The notes under the pieces were generated by a model. The model had not been told where the DNA came from. It worked only from the letters and a program-made list of their open reading frames with translations, and made no database searches. The position numbers and the translations under genes are program-made. Shown here piece by piece: positions 16,071 to 26,409 of a stretch of 45,942 nt of DNA (positions are counted from its first letter, which is position 1; each line of letters opens with the position of its first letter). This DNA comes from Geobacillus icigianus (GTDB lineage: Bacteria; Bacillota; Bacilli; Bacillales; Anoxybacillaceae): assembly GCF_000750005.1 (NCBI RefSeq), contig NZ_JPYA01000172.1:1-45942 (forward strand). The letters are read 5' to 3'.

Positions 16071-16673
16071 CTACCAACGGTCGCCTCGATGAATCGACAT
16101 CCGATAAAGAGCAAGGCAGGCCGACAAGTAAGCGCCGCCAAGCACAAACCCGCCAAGCACATCAGACGGATAATGCACTTGCAAGCTTAGCCGGCTTAAG
16201 CCGGTTAAGAGCGCCAGCGTCGCAAACACGCCGTAAATGGCCGCCCGCTCCCCGCGCTTTGTGCGCGTTTGCGCCAAAAAATACGCCAAAAGCAACAAAT
16301 AAATCGTCCCGATCATCGCGTGGCCGCTCGGAAAACTGAATCCTCCGATCTCGGAATGCGGCGGGCGCTCCCGCCCAACCACATGCTTGATCCATTCATT
16401 GATGCCATACCCCCCACCAACAGCGACGACCACCAACACCATTCCATAGACATCGCGGCGGAAAAACCATAAACCAATAACAAGCATCACACTGATGATG
16501 CCTATTGTTTTCCCATTGCCGAGAAACGTAAACGGATCGAGCCATTGCCATGAATCAAACAGCTGCAGCCCACCTTCGTCAGCCGCCTTTGTCACCCCGG
16601 CGGCCACGCTTGCCCAAACAGCCAAAAAAAAGACCGCGCCGACAGCCGCTATCATCCATAACCGTCGGTTCAC
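16071..16673 (-). CDS. PAP2-family membrane phosphatase
   Basis: A 200-residue integral membrane phosphatase with about six helices. The three-part phosphatase signature is complete: KHVVGRERP, then FPSGHAM, then SRLSLQVHYPSDVLGG with the catalytic His and Asp. Family members hydrolyse phosphatidic acid, phosphatidylglycerol phosphate or undecaprenyl pyrophosphate on the outer face; which one applies is unknown. It starts with GTG behind AAGGAG. Confidence 0.9.
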   Translation of the reverse strand: MNRRLWMIAAVGAVFFLAVWASVAAGVTKAADEGGLQLFDSWQWLDPFTFLGNGKTIGIISVMLVIGLWFFRRDVYGMVLVVVAVGGGYGINEWIKHVVGRERPPHSEIGGFSFPSGHAMIGTIYLLLLAYFLAQTRTKRGERAAIYGVFATLALLTGLSRLSLQVHYPSDVLGGFVLGGAYLSACLALYRMSIHRGDRW

Positions 16674-16811
16674 TCTGACTCACTCCTTGTCGATGCTTCC
16701 TCACAACCGCATCAGTCGGTTGTCCACTACGAGATCGTCAAATAGATTTGTATGGAGATGAAACCCAAAAGAAACATTGAAAGTTTCTCAATAATATTTT
16801 TACGAACAAAA

Positions 16812-16850
16812 GAAAAATCCTCCTTAAAAAGCAGCACTTTTTAAGGAGGA
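16812..16850 (-). terminator. Terminator of gltAD
   Basis: A perfect 14-bp stem (TCCTCCTTAAAAAG with CTTTTTAAGGAGGA) with a five-base loop, followed by TTTTTCTTTT on the minus strand. Confidence 0.92.
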
Positions 16851-16858
16851 AACAACCG

Positions 16859-18343
16859 TTACGACGGCAGCTTCGTCTCTCCCATCAGGAACCGGTCCAC
16901 TTCACGGGCCGCCCCCCGGCCTTCGTGAATCGCCCAAACGATCAGGCTTTGGCCGCGGCGGGCGTCGCCGGCCGCAAACACGCCTTCAATGTTTGTCGTA
17001 TATTTACCGTACGGAGCTTTCACTTTATTGTTGACCGTTTCCACACCAAACTGCTGCAACAGTAGCTGTTCAGGACCTTCGAAGCCAATCGCGATGAACA
17101 CCAAATCGCACGGCCATACTTGCTTCGTCCCCGGAATTTCTTGAAAGGTCGCTTTGCCGTTTTCATCAATGATTTTTTCCATTTGAACCGTATGCAGTTC
17201 TTTCACCCGGCCGTGCTCGTCGCCTACGATTTTTTTCGTTTGAATGCAATATTGGCGCGGGTCTGCCCCGAATTTCGCCTTCGCTTCCTCATACGCATAA
17301 TCAAGCGTGAACACGAGCGGATATTGCGGCCACGGGTTATCGTCTGGGCGCTTGTCCGGCAACGCCGGGTGTTTGCCAAACTGGACGACGCTTTTGCAGC
17401 CTTGGCGCAGCGCGGTCGCCACACAGTCAGCCCCCGTGTCGCCGCCGCCGATGACGATGACACGTTTGTCCTTGGCGTCAATAAACTGACCGTCGGCAAA
17501 ATTCGAATCGAGCAAACTTTTCGTGACGCCTGTTAAATAATCCATAGCAAAATGAACGCCTGTAAGCTCCCGACCTTCAATGGCCAAATCGCGCTGCTTT
17601 TGCGCCCCAACGCACAACACAACGGCATCGTATTGAGCGCGCAGCTCATCGGCGGTAATATCTTTGCCGACTTCGGTGTTTACAACAAAGGTGATGCCCT
17701 CTTCTTCAAGCAGCCGCACTCGCCGTTCGACGATGTCTTTTTCCAGCTTCATGTTCGGGATCCCGTACATCAACAAGCCGCCGATGCGATCGGCCCGCTC
17801 GTACACCGTCACCGAATGGCCGGCTTGGTTAAGCTGGTCGGCACAGGCGAGCCCGGCCGGGCCGGAGCCGACGATGGCCACCTTTTTTCCGGTGCGCGTT
17901 TTCGGGATGCGCGGTTTCACCCAACCTTCGGCAAACCCTTTATCAATAATGGCCCGTTCGATTCCTTTGATCGCCACCGCTGGGTCGGAAATGGCCACCG
18001 TACACGATCCTTCGCACGGCGCCGGACAGACGCGGCCCGTAAACTCTGGAAAGTTGTTCGTTTTCAAGAGCCGATCGAGCGCTTCTTTCCAACGGCCGCG
18101 GTACACTAAATCGTTCCATTCCGGAATGAAGTTGTGCACCGGGCACCCCGAGGTGAGACCGTTCAGCTCCAATCCCATATGGCAAAACGGCGTGCCGCAA
18201 TCCATACAGCGAGCTCCTTGGCGCGCCAACACGTCTTCGGAAAACGGCTTTGTATATTCCTTCCAATCGTCAAGACGGGAAAGCGGGTCGCGCTTTTTTT
18301 CTTCCTCGCGAGCATATTCCATAAACCCCGTTGCTTTTCCCAC
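16859..18343 (-). CDS. gltD: Glutamate synthase small subunit
   Basis: A 494-residue subunit that carries electrons from NADPH to the large subunit in glutamine + 2-oxoglutarate to 2 glutamate. The N-terminal cysteine clusters are visible (CMDCGTPFCHMG, SGCPVHNFIPEW, CPAPCEGSC), followed by the FAD site VAIVGSGPAGLACADQL, the NADPH site VIVIGGGDTGADCV and the C-terminal FAD contact GVFAAGDARRGQSLIVWAI. GTG start with AGGAGG nine bases upstream. It follows gltA by 135 bp, an interval that contains a strong hairpin. Confidence 0.97.
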   Translation of the reverse strand: MGKATGFMEYAREEEKKRDPLSRLDDWKEYTKPFSEDVLARQGARCMDCGTPFCHMGLELNGLTSGCPVHNFIPEWNDLVYRGRWKEALDRLLKTNNFPEFTGRVCPAPCEGSCTVAISDPAVAIKGIERAIIDKGFAEGWVKPRIPKTRTGKKVAIVGSGPAGLACADQLNQAGHSVTVYERADRIGGLLMYGIPNMKLEKDIVERRVRLLEEEGITFVVNTEVGKDITADELRAQYDAVVLCVGAQKQRDLAIEGRELTGVHFAMDYLTGVTKSLLDSNFADGQFIDAKDKRVIVIGGGDTGADCVATALRQGCKSVVQFGKHPALPDKRPDDNPWPQYPLVFTLDYAYEEAKAKFGADPRQYCIQTKKIVGDEHGRVKELHTVQMEKIIDENGKATFQEIPGTKQVWPCDLVFIAIGFEGPEQLLLQQFGVETVNNKVKAPYGKYTTNIEGVFAAGDARRGQSLIVWAIHEGRGAAREVDRFLMGETKLPS

Positions 18344-18407
18344 GACGGTTCCCCTCCTTCTGCGTCCTCTCTTCTCTCCGCTCTATCCTTCCCGCCTGTT
18401 TGGCAGC

Positions 18408-18437
18408 CAAAAAGCGAGCCCCGCGGCGGCGCGGGGC
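18408..18437 (-). terminator. Hairpin in the gltA-gltD intercistronic region
   Basis: GCCCCGCG and CGCGGGGC form an extremely GC-rich stem followed on the minus strand by TCGCTTTTTGG. It looks like a leaky terminator or an mRNA-stabilising hairpin that could lower gltD expression relative to gltA. Confidence 0.6.
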
Positions 18438-18478
18438 CGAAGCGGCGCCGCCATGCGCAGCCGACCGAAAAAGCGGGA

Positions 18479-21400
18479 CTACTTTGCGGCCGCTTGCAAC
18501 ATTGGAGCGTTGGCGGCAGCCGCTTTTTTCTGTTTCGCCACCGTTTCAAACGCCGCCATGGCAGCTTCATCATACGAAAGCCCGGATTGTTCGAGCGCTT
18601 GAATCGTTTCCACCATCAGTTTGTAGTTGTGCGGAATGACTTTAACAAACCGTTTCACATAAGCGTCCCACTCGTCAAGCACGAGCGAGGCCCGCGGACT
18701 CCCGGTATAGCGGAAATGGTTTTCGATCATCCGGCGGACGGCGCGAATTTCTTCCTCATTCTCGAGCCGTTCCAAGGAAACGAGCTCAAGGTTGGCTGCT
18801 TGCGTCCAGCTATCTTCATCAGCGAGAACGTAGGCGATGCCCCCCGACATGCCAGCGGCGAAGTTTTTGCCGACCGAGCCGAGGATGACGACACGGCCGC
18901 CGGTCATGTACTCACAGCCGTGGTCGCCGACGCCCTCGACAACGGCATGGACGCCGCTGTTGCGCACGCAGAACCGCTCGCCGGCGCGGCCGCGAATATA
19001 CGCCTCGCCGCCCGTCGCTCCGTAGAAGGCGACGTTGCCGATAATGACGTTGTCCGCTGCCGCAAACGGCGCCTCATCCGGCGGACGGACGATCACTTTG
19101 CCGCCGGAGAGTCCCTTGCCGACGTAATCGTTCGCGTCGCCGACAAGCTCGAGCGTCATCCCTTTCGGCACAAACGCCGCGAAGCTCTGCCCTGCCGATC
19201 CGGTGAAGCGGAGGCGGATCGTATCATCCGGCAATCCTTCTTCGCCGTACCGTTTCGAAATTTCGCTGCCGGTCATCGCTCCGACCGTCCGATGGACGTT
19301 GCGGATCGTAAGTTCAAGCGCAACCGGCTCCCGGTTTTCGAGCGCCGGCTGCACCGCCGGCAAAATCGTCGTATAGTCAAGCGTTTCTTCCATGCGATGG
19401 GTTTGTCCTTGGCCGCAAGTGCGCGGGCCGTCGACTTGGTGCAGCAGGCGCGACAAGTCGAGATGTTTCGCTTTCCAATGCGTTTTCGCCCGCTCACTCA
19501 CTGTCAGCACATCGACGCGGCCCACCATCTCGTCGATCGTGCGGAAGCCGAGCTCGGCCATGATCTCCCGCACTTCCTGAGCGACAAAATACATGAAGTT
19601 GACGACATGTTCCGGTTGGCCGGTAAATTTTTTGCGCAGCTCCGGATTTTGCGTCGCCACCCCGACCGGACATGTATCCAGATGGCAAACGCGCATCATG
19701 ACGCAGCCCAACACGACGAGCGGCGCCGTCGCAAACCCAAATTCCTCGGCGCCAAACAGCGCCGCCATCACAACGTCGCGGCCGGTCATCAGTTTGCCGT
19801 CGGTTTCCAACACGACGCGGTCGCGCAAGCCGTTGAGCATCAGCGTCTGGTGTGTTTCCGCCAAACCGAGCTCCCATGGAAGCCCTGCGTGCTTAATGCT
19901 CGTCTTCGGCGACGCGCCCGTGCCACCGTCATAACCGCTGATGACGATGACATCGGCGTTCCCTTTCGCCACGCCGGCCGCAATCGTGCCGACGCCCGCT
20001 TTGGCGACGAGCTTAACGCTGATGCGCGCGTCTTTGTTCGCATTTTTTAAGTCGTAAATGAGCTGAGCCAAATCTTCGATCGAGTAAATGTCATGGTGCG
20101 GCGGCGGAGAAATGAGCTCCACCCCCGGCGTCGAGCCGCGCACTTTGCCGACCCACGGGTACACTTTGTTGGCCGGAAGCTGCCCGCCTTCGCCTGGTTT
20201 TGCACCTTGGGCCATTTTAATTTGCAATTCGTCGGCGTTGACCAAATAATGACTTTTCACGCCAAAACGCCCGGAAGCGACCTGCTTGATCGCGCTGCGG
20301 CGCCAGTCGCCGTTTTCGTCCTTCACATAGCGAGCCGGATCTTCCCCGCCTTCACCGCTGTTGCTTTTTCCACCGATCCGGTTCATGGCAATCGCCAACG
20401 CCTCATGCGCCTCTTGGCTGATCGAGCCAAACGACATCGCTCCGGTTTTGAAGCGGCGGACAATCGACTCGACCGGCTCGACTTCGTCAATCGGCACCGG
20501 CGTCCGGTTCGGATCGAAGTCGAACAAGTTGCGCAAGAACGTCAACTGTTCTTCATTGGCCAGTTTCGAATATTGCTTATAAAGATTGTAATCATTTTTC
20601 CGGCACGCCCATTGCAACAAATGGATCGTCTTCGGATTGAACGCGTGATGTTCGCCGTTGCGCCGCCATTGCAGCTCGCTGCCGGTATCGAGCACATGAT
20701 CTTCGTGCCGGGCGGCAAATGCCGCTTCATGGCGCATTTTCGCCTCTTTGGCGATTTCCTCAAGCCCGATGCCGCCAATTTGCGAGGCGGTGCCGGTGAA
20801 GTATTGATCAATGACGGCGTCGCCGATGCCAACCGCTTCAAAAATTTGCGCACCGCGGTAGCTTTGCACCGTCGAGATGCCCATTTTTGACATCACTTTG
20901 ACCACACCGTCAACAGCCGCCTTCCTATACGTGCTCACCGCGTCACGGTACGACAAGGCAATGACGCCGTTTTCGGACGCCTGGCGGATCGTCTCGAGCG
21001 CCAAGTACGGGTTGATGGCATCCGCCCCGTAGCCGATCAGCGCCGCAAAATGATGGACTTCGCGCGCCTCGCCGCTTTCGACCAGCAGGCTGACGTTTGT
21101 GCGCGTCCCGTTCCGGATCAGGTGTTGATGAAGCCCGCTCACCGCCAGCAACACCGGAATCGCCACATGCGTCTCATCAACGCCGCGGTCGGACAAAACG
21201 AGAAGCGTTGCCCCGTTCGCGATCGCTTCGTCCGCTTTGGCAAACAACTCATCCAACGCTTGCTTCAAGTCATCCGTAAACAGCGTCGGCAGCACCACAC
21301 ATGTAAACTCCGGATACGGATTGGCTTTTAACGCGGCCAATTCTTCGTTCGTCAATAGCGGCGTCTCAAGGCGAATGCGCCGCGCCGCTTTGGCGTCTGG

Positions 21401-23038
21401 ATGCAAAATGTTCCCTTCTTTGCCGAGCAGCGTCATCGTTGACGTGACGACATACTCGCGAATCGCGTCAATCGGCGGGTTCGTGACTTGGGCAAACAGC
21501 TGCTTGAAGTAGTTGAACAAGCTTTGCGGCCGCTCGGACAATACGGCCAACGGGGCATCCATGCCCATGGCGCCGGTCGGGTCTTTTCCTTCCGTCGCCA
21601 TCGGCAAAATCGTTTTTTCCACATCTTCAAACGTGTAGCCGAACGCTTTTTGCCGTTTGACAAGCTGCTTCGGCGCTTCGACGTCCTCCGGAATCTCCAG
21701 ATCGCCAAGCGTGATCATTTGCTCATTGATCCATTGGCGATACGGCTTTTCATGAGCGATTTCTTCTTTAATTTCCTGGTCAGAAATGATCCGCCCTTGC
21801 TCTAAATCAACAAGCAACATTTTCCCCGGGCTCAGCCGTTCCTTATATAAAATGTTGTTCGGATCGATATCAATGACGCCGACTTCGGACGAGAAAACAA
21901 TGTAATCGTCTTTCGTGACGTAATAGCGGGCCGGGCGCAAGCCGTTCCGGTCCAAAATAGCTCCGATTTGCTTGCCGTCGGTGAACGAAATCGCCGTCGG
22001 GCCGTCCCACGGCTCCATGAGACAGCTATGATACTCGTAAAACGCCTTTTTCGCGTCATCCATTTGTTCATCCCAAAACCACGGTTCCGGAATGAGCATC
22101 ATCGCCACATGGGCCGGATTACGGCCAGCAAGGACGAAAAATTCAAACGCATTGTCCAAAATCGACGAGTCGCTCCCGTTTGTATCCAAAATCGGCAACA
22201 CTTTTTCCAAATCGGTGCCGAACGTTTCGGACACAAATTGCTTCTCGCGCGCCGCCATCCAGTTGACATTGCCGCGGAGCGTGTTAATCTCGCCGTTATG
22301 AATCAAATAGCGGTTCGGATGGGCCCGCTCCCAGCTTGGGAACGTGTTCGTGCTGAAGCGCGAGTGCACGAGGGCGAACGCCGAGCGGAACCGTTCATCC
22401 TGCAAATCCAAATAAAACGCATCGATTTGTTCCGGCGTAAGCAGCCCTTTATAGACAATCGTCCGGCTCGAGAAGCTCGCTACATAGCACTCGTTGTGTT
22501 CCACCCATTTTTCGAACTGTTTGCGGATCACATACAGCTTCCGTTCAAACGCCAGCTCATCGGCCGCATCATCCCCTGCCGCGACAAACACTTGACGAAT
22601 GAACGGTTGGCTTTGCCGCGCCAGCTTGCCAAGCTTGGTGCCGTCAACCGGCACGGTCCGCCAGCCGAGCAGCTGTTGTCCTTCCTGGGCGATGATTTCA
22701 TTTACTTTTGCTTCATAATACGCCCGTTTTTCTTCATTTTCCGGCAAAAAGAACATCCCGACCCCATAGCGCCCTTTTTCCGGCAAGTTCATCCGAATGC
22801 ACACGTCTTGAAAATATTCGTGAGGAATTTGCGTCATAATGCCCGCGCCGTCGCCCGTTTCCGGATCGCTTCCCTGCCCGCCCCGATGTTCAAGCTGACG
22901 GAGCATATGGAGCGCTTTTTCGATCACATCATGCGATGCTTTTCCTTTTAAATGCGCATAAAACCCGATCCCGCACGCGTCATGTTCAAATTCCGGACGA
23001 TACAGCCCTTGCGCTTTCGGTAATCCGTAGTGTTTCAT
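18479..23038 (-). CDS. gltA: Glutamate synthase large subunit
   Basis: A 1519-residue ferredoxin-like-cluster flavoenzyme, the expected full length. Residues 1-21 are a propeptide; Cys22 ([12 protein letters not shown]) becomes the N-terminal nucleophile of the glutaminase domain, which continues with [16 protein letters not shown]. The central and FMN domains follow, with [23 protein letters not shown] and the cluster cysteines in [15 protein letters not shown]. The C-terminal beta-helix contains [10 protein letters not shown] and GGKVIVRPP. The open frame runs 77 codons further upstream, but that extension overlaps gltC and the shared promoter; the ATG at 23038 has GGGAGGGGAAGG. Confidence 0.97.
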   Translation of the reverse strand: MKHYGLPKAQGLYRPEFEHDACGIGFYAHLKGKASHDVIEKALHMLRQLEHRGGQGSDPETGDGAGIMTQIPHEYFQDVCIRMNLPEKGRYGVGMFFLPENEEKRAYYEAKVNEIIAQEGQQLLGWRTVPVDGTKLGKLARQSQPFIRQVFVAAGDDAADELAFERKLYVIRKQFEKWVEHNECYVASFSSRTIVYKGLLTPEQIDAFYLDLQDERFRSAFALVHSRFSTNTFPSWERAHPNRYLIHNGEINTLRGNVNWMAAREKQFVSETFGTDLEKVLPILDTNGSDSSILDNAFEFFVLAGRNPAHVAMMLIPEPWFWDEQMDDAKKAFYEYHSCLMEPWDGPTAISFTDGKQIGAILDRNGLRPARYYVTKDDYIVFSSEVGVIDIDPNNILYKERLSPGKMLLVDLEQGRIISDQEIKEEIAHEKPYRQWINEQMITLGDLEIPEDVEAPKQLVKRQKAFGYTFEDVEKTILPMATEGKDPTGAMGMDAPLAVLSERPQSLFNYFKQLFAQVTNPPIDAIREYVVTSTMTLLGKEGNILHPDAKAARRIRLETPLLTNEELAALKANPYPEFTCVVLPTLFTDDLKQALDELFAKADEAIANGATLLVLSDRGVDETHVAIPVLLAVSGLHQHLIRNGTRTNVSLLVESGEAREVHHFAALIGYGADAINPYLALETIRQASENGVIALSYRDAVSTYRKAAVDGVVKVMSKMGISTVQSYRGAQIFEAVGIGDAVIDQYFTGTASQIGGIGLEEIAKEAKMRHEAAFAARHEDHVLDTGSELQWRRNGEHHAFNPKTIHLLQWACRKNDYNLYKQYSKLANEEQLTFLRNLFDFDPNRTPVPIDEVEPVESIVRRFKTGAMSFGSISQEAHEALAIAMNRIGGKSNSGEGGEDPARYVKDENGDWRRSAIKQVASGRFGVKSHYLVNADELQIKMAQGAKPGEGGQLPANKVYPWVGKVRGSTPGVELISPPPHHDIYSIEDLAQLIYDLKNANKDARISVKLVAKAGVGTIAAGVAKGNADVIVISGYDGGTGASPKTSIKHAGLPWELGLAETHQTLMLNGLRDRVVLETDGKLMTGRDVVMAALFGAEEFGFATAPLVVLGCVMMRVCHLDTCPVGVATQNPELRKKFTGQPEHVVNFMYFVAQEVREIMAELGFRTIDEMVGRVDVLTVSERAKTHWKAKHLDLSRLLHQVDGPRTCGQGQTHRMEETLDYTTILPAVQPALENREPVALELTIRNVHRTVGAMTGSEISKRYGEEGLPDDTIRLRFTGSAGQSFAAFVPKGMTLELVGDANDYVGKGLSGGKVIVRPPDEAPFAAADNVIIGNVAFYGATGGEAYIRGRAGERFCVRNSGVHAVVEGVGDHGCEYMTGGRVVILGSVGKNFAAGMSGGIAYVLADEDSWTQAANLELVSLERLENEEEIRAVRRMIENHFRYTGSPRASLVLDEWDAYVKRFVKVIPHNYKLMVETIQALEQSGLSYDEAAMAAFETVAKQKKAAAANAPMLQAAAK

Positions 23039-23077
23039 GCTGCCTTCCCCTCCCGTTCCGAATTGTCTGTAATATTC

Positions 23078-23106
23078 ATTGTAGTTTTCAAAATTAATAT
23101 AAACAA
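23078..23106 (-). promoter_or_regulatory. gltA promoter
   Basis: On the minus strand TTGTTT (23106-23101), a 17-bp spacer and TACAAT (23083-23078). A candidate gltC -10 (TATAAT, 23109-23114, plus strand) overlaps the same area, as in the known divergent B. subtilis gltA-gltC layout. Confidence 0.6.
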
Positions 23107-23124
23107 TATATAATTTAGATAAAA

Positions 23125-23145
23125 TTGATCTCATTTCGCGATCAA
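23125..23145. promoter_or_regulatory. Inverted repeat, candidate GltC operator
   Basis: TTGATC and GATCAA flank nine bases, about 20 bp before the gltC start and upstream of the gltA -35. Position and dyad fit a LysR-type recognition site; the assignment to GltC is inference. Confidence 0.5.
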
Positions 23146-23164
23146 TGAAAAAGGAGAGGAAACA

Positions 23165-24073
23165 ATGGAGCTGCGGCAGTTGCAATATTTTGTGGAAGTC
23201 GCCCGGCGCGAACATGTCTCTGAAGCCGCCGATGCCCTTCATGTCGCGCAGTCGGCGATCAGCCGGCAAATCGCCAACTTAGAAGCAGAGCTTGGCGTCC
23301 AGCTCTTTGAACGGGAAGGACGGAACGTCAAGCTCACTCCGATCGGCCGCCATTTTTTGCCGCACGCCGAAGCGGTGTTAAAAGCGGTTGAGGATGCAAA
23401 GCAACAAATTGAGGAGTATTTGGATCCGGAGCGCGGAACGATTAAAATCGGGTTCCCGACCAGCCTCGCGAGCCATATGATGCCGATGGTCATCTCCGCC
23501 TTTAAAGCGGAACACCCAAACGTCTCGTTCCATCTCCGCCAAGGATCGTACTATTATTTAATCGAAGCGGTGAAAAAGCGGGAAATTGATTTGGCCTTTC
23601 TTGGCCCCATTCCCGCGCGCGAAATGGGCATTAAAGGGGAAATTTTATTTTCCGAACCGTTTGCCGCCCTCTTGCCGAACAGCCACCCGCTCGCTCGCCG
23701 CGACCGGATCGTGTTGAACGAACTGCGCCACGACCCGTTTGTCACGTTTCCCAAAGGATACATTTTGCATCAAATTTTAATCGACGCCTGTCATCAAGCG
23801 GGGTTTTCCCCGAACATCTCCTCGGAAGGCGAGGATCTCGACGCCATTAAAGGGCTCGTCTCCGCCGGCATCGGCGTCACTCTGCTGCCGGAAAGCGCCT
23901 TGTCGGAGAGCCTCCTCCGCTACGCCGCCAAAGTGCCGATCGAAACTCCGCAAGTGCGGCGCAACGTCGGCATCATCATCTCCGACCATCACGAGCTCGC
24001 CCCGTCGGTGAAAGTGTTTTACCGGTTTGTGAAAAATTTTTTCTCCGAGCTGGAGCGGTATCAGCTTGGGTAG
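23165..24073 (+). CDS. gltC: LysR-family activator of glutamate synthase
   Basis: A 302-residue LysR-type regulator. Residues 1-60 form the winged helix-turn-helix ([22 protein letters not shown] then [21 protein letters not shown]). Residues 90-300 are the two-lobed effector domain with [15 protein letters not shown] and [13 protein letters not shown]. It is divergent from gltA with 126 bp between starts, which matches GltC of B. subtilis, the activator of gltAB. Ribosome site AAAGGAGAGG. Confidence 0.93.
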   Translation: MELRQLQYFVEVARREHVSEAADALHVAQSAISRQIANLEAELGVQLFEREGRNVKLTPIGRHFLPHAEAVLKAVEDAKQQIEEYLDPERGTIKIGFPTSLASHMMPMVISAFKAEHPNVSFHLRQGSYYYLIEAVKKREIDLAFLGPIPAREMGIKGEILFSEPFAALLPNSHPLARRDRIVLNELRHDPFVTFPKGYILHQILIDACHQAGFSPNISSEGEDLDAIKGLVSAGIGVTLLPESALSESLLRYAAKVPIETPQVRRNVGIIISDHHELAPSVKVFYRFVKNFFSELERYQLG

Positions 24074-24085
24074 GAAGCCCGAACG

Positions 24086-24118
24086 AAAAGGGAAGGGGAG
24101 ATGCCGCTTCCCCCTCCC
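24086..24118 (-). terminator. Probable terminator of dhaM
   Basis: GGGA-GGGG pairs with CCCC-TTCCC on the minus strand, followed by TTTT. It also lies 12 bp past the gltC stop and may work in both directions. Confidence 0.5.
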
Positions 24119-24153
24119 GCTAAACAACATGAGAGCGTTCGTTTCACCAGCTT

Positions 24154-24546
24154 TTATTTTTCAATTTTTACCATTTGTTTCACTGCTTCGCAAGCCTGTA
24201 CGACCTCTTCCAACGGTTTTCCTAGCCCCGCCTCAACAGCGGCGATATACGCCCCTTCCACCAAGGGGGCGTCAGCGATTCGGACCCGCTCTTTTCCACC
24301 TGCCATCTCAAGAGCCAGTTCAGCGTTTAGCAGAGCGCTTCCAAGGTCGAACAAAACAACGGTCCCTTTTTCAGAATAAACTGATTCGATTGCCTCCTGT
24401 ATACGAAGGGCATTCGTTCCAATTTCGCCATTGTTGCCTCCCGCTGCGGCAATGCCCACATTTGGAGCTACTTGTTCCAACAACTTCTTCAATCCTTCGG
24501 CGATTTCTTCACTATGAGAAACTAATACAAGACTGACATGGTTCAT
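24154..24546 (-). CDS. dhaM: Dihydroxyacetone kinase phosphotransfer subunit (EIIA-Man domain)
   Basis: A 130-residue single-domain DhaM. It passes phosphate from the PTS phosphocarrier HPr to ADP bound on DhaL. The phospho-acceptor is His11 in LVLVSHSEEIAEG, and the PTS mannose-type fold is supported by AAGGNNGEIGTNALRIQEAI and VLFDLGSALLNAELAL. Enterobacterial DhaM carries extra HPr and EI-like domains that are absent here, as usual in Firmicutes. It lies 148 bp beyond dhaL, an interval filled by repeat copy B. Ribosome site GGAGGG. Confidence 0.93.
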   Translation of the reverse strand: MNHVSLVLVSHSEEIAEGLKKLLEQVAPNVGIAAAGGNNGEIGTNALRIQEAIESVYSEKGTVVLFDLGSALLNAELALEMAGGKERVRIADAPLVEGAYIAAVEAGLGKPLEEVVQACEAVKQMVKIEK

Positions 24547-24561
24547 CCATAAGCCCTCCCT

Positions 24562-24714
24562 ATAAGGTTGGTGAAAAACCGCTGTTTTCCTTGATCAATG
24601 GGTGAACGGATGAAAATAAGGGCTGGTGCTGCCAAGGTTTTTCTACTTGAGAAACGATCCCGGGAAGCGGTTGCGCGAGTCAATCACCTGCTCCCTATGA
24701 CTCAACAACCTTAG
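24562..24714 (+). repeat. Dispersed repeat family, copy B, between dhaL and dhaM
   Basis: Plus-strand copy with core TTGGTGAAAAACCG at 24568-24581 and an ATG 30 nt after the core start (24598) that opens a 38-codon frame (MGERMKIRAGAAKVFLLEKR then ARVNHLLP), the counterpart of the frames in copies A and C. It occupies almost all of the dhaL-dhaM gap in antisense orientation and runs into the end of dhaL. Confidence 0.75.
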
Positions 24715-25309
24715 CGAAAGCAATAAACAATAAGCAGCTAGACGCCGAACCAGGATCAATATGGCCGATCGAACGTTTCCCTAAATAAGCGGCACGCCCC
24801 TTTTTCGCCTCCAATGTTTTCGTTTCTTCCATTTTTTGTTGTGCCAATTGTGCTGCCTCTCTAGCAAGCAGCTGTCCTTTTTCTTGCAAAAACATCACGA
24901 CTGGCTCCCACACATCAATCATTGTCTTTTCACCGACCTGCGCCTTTCCACGCGCTTTCAGCCCAGCCAATGCTTCTCCTAATGCCGCAATCCATTCTTG
25001 CTCATTTCCTTCTTGTTTACCAGCAAGGACTTGGGACATTTTTAAAAAAGCCGTCCCATATAACGGCCCTGAAGCTCCCCCAACTTTGGCAATCAAAGTC
25101 ATGGCCACATCTTTCAACAGTGTTCCGAGATCTTCATAGCGATTTGAAGAAATTTTATCCACCGCTTCTTGAAATCCCCGAGCCATATTCCATCCGTGGT
25201 CGCCGTCACCGATCGCTTGATCCAACTCAGTTAAATACTGTTTCTGTTGCTGAAAAAGTTCATTCATTTGATCAATCCATGCTTTTGCTTGCTCTACGCC
25301 TAAATTCAT
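24695..25309 (-). CDS. dhaL: Dihydroxyacetone kinase ADP-binding subunit
   Basis: A 204-residue all-helical subunit that holds ADP/ATP as a cofactor for phosphorylation of dihydroxyacetone. The metal- and nucleotide-binding signature LDQAIGDGDHGWNMARG is near residue 30; KVGGASGPLYGTAF around residue 75 and the C-terminal RSIGHIDPGSASS are also typical. It starts 18 bp after dhaK. Confidence 0.95.
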   Translation of the reverse strand: MNLGVEQAKAWIDQMNELFQQQKQYLTELDQAIGDGDHGWNMARGFQEAVDKISSNRYEDLGTLLKDVAMTLIAKVGGASGPLYGTAFLKMSQVLAGKQEGNEQEWIAALGEALAGLKARGKAQVGEKTMIDVWEPVVMFLQEKGQLLAREAAQLAQQKMEETKTLEAKKGRAAYLGKRSIGHIDPGSASSCLLFIAFAKVVES

Positions 25310-25327
25310 CTTCTGCCCTCCTTCCGC

Positions 25328-26326
25328 TCAGCATGTCTTAAAGGCTACTGTATCAGCCGGCGAACGAAGCAAGTCGATCAGCTCGTCATCGAGCTTCAAC
25401 AGCGAGATGGAGCACCCCGCCATTTCCAATGAGGTCATATACTCCCCGACAAACGTCTCATGAATACGAATCTGCTTTTCTGCTAACCGCTCAGCAACAC
25501 GTTTATGAACAATATACAGCTCCATCAAAGGGGTAGCTCCGAGTCCATTGATCATGACCGCCACTTGATCTCCTTGATCGAGTTTCATATCTTCAACAAT
25601 GCGGGCAAGCAATCCGTCCGCAACATGCTCGGCTGGCTGAACGCTGACTTTCTCAATTCCCGGCTCCCCATGAATGCCGATTCCTACTTCCATCTCATTC
25701 TCACCTAACACAAACCCTGGCGTTCCAGCAGCCGGCACAATACAAGGGCTGATGGCCACCCCCATGGAACGGACTCTTTGGATGGCTTTTTTTGCTGCTG
25801 CTTCCACTTCTTCGAGCGAAGCCCCGCGTTCCGCCAATGCTCCAGCAATTTTATGGACGAACACCGTTCCCGCTATCCCACGACGTCCTGTCGTAAACGT
25901 GCTGTCTTCGACCGCCACGTCATCATTTACAATCACTTTCGCGATCCGGATTCCTTCGGCCTCAGCCAATTCAGCAGCCATTTCAAAATTCATCACGTCA
26001 CCGGTATAATTTTTAATGATGAGCAATACTCCATTCCCGCCATCTACGGCTTGAATAGCGGACAAAATTTGATCTGGCGTCGGCGACGTAAACACTTCCC
26101 CACAAACAGCTGCATCAAGCATTCCCTTTCCGACGTACCCGGCGTGTGCCGGCTCATGGCCGCTTCCGCCACCACTCACAATCCCAACTTTCCCTTTCAC
26201 TGGAGCATCCTTCCGGACAATCACATTCGTTCCCGGAATTCGTCTCACTTGTCGAGAATGAGCAGCCACAAATCCTTCCAACATATCATCCACTACCCGT
26301 AGCGGATCATTGATCAATTTTTTCAA
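25328..26326 (-). CDS. dhaK: Dihydroxyacetone kinase substrate-binding subunit
   Basis: A 332-residue subunit that binds dihydroxyacetone covalently as a hemiaminal. The substrate site GGGSGHEPAHAGYVG is near residue 55 and the covalent-binding histidine is His219 in GIHGEPG. The best start is a TTG at 26326, giving the family-typical MKKLINDP and lying seven bases after GGGGAG; a TTG at 26344 is worse. It lies only 83 bp downstream of the acuI-like oxidoreductase on the same strand, with no obvious terminator between, so read-through is possible. Confidence 0.95.
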   Translation of the reverse strand: MKKLINDPLRVVDDMLEGFVAAHSRQVRRIPGTNVIVRKDAPVKGKVGIVSGGGSGHEPAHAGYVGKGMLDAAVCGEVFTSPTPDQILSAIQAVDGGNGVLLIIKNYTGDVMNFEMAAELAEAEGIRIAKVIVNDDVAVEDSTFTTGRRGIAGTVFVHKIAGALAERGASLEEVEAAAKKAIQRVRSMGVAISPCIVPAAGTPGFVLGENEMEVGIGIHGEPGIEKVSVQPAEHVADGLLARIVEDMKLDQGDQVAVMINGLGATPLMELYIVHKRVAERLAEKQIRIHETFVGEYMTSLEMAGCSISLLKLDDELIDLLRSPADTVAFKTC

Positions 26327-26409
26327 GATTCCTCTCCCCTTCAATCAAGAATCATCAAAACGAACCCCAAACAGAACTAGTCGCCCGGTAAAATCGAGAT
26401 GGTTCCTGA

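Noticed and set aside
17664..20050. Long plus-strand open frames across gltD and gltA
   Set aside because: They are antisense shadows of GC-rich coding sequence with no ribosome sites and no family patterns.
23039..23269. N-terminal extension of gltA by 77 codons
   Set aside because: It overlaps gltC and the divergent promoter and would remove the propeptide-Cys22 arrangement.
24139..24153. Further copies of the dispersed repeat at bare cores (24153, 15170, 37088)
   Set aside because: Only the 8-10 base core matches; neither the 30-nt spacing nor the small frame can be followed, so they are mentioned but not called as copies.
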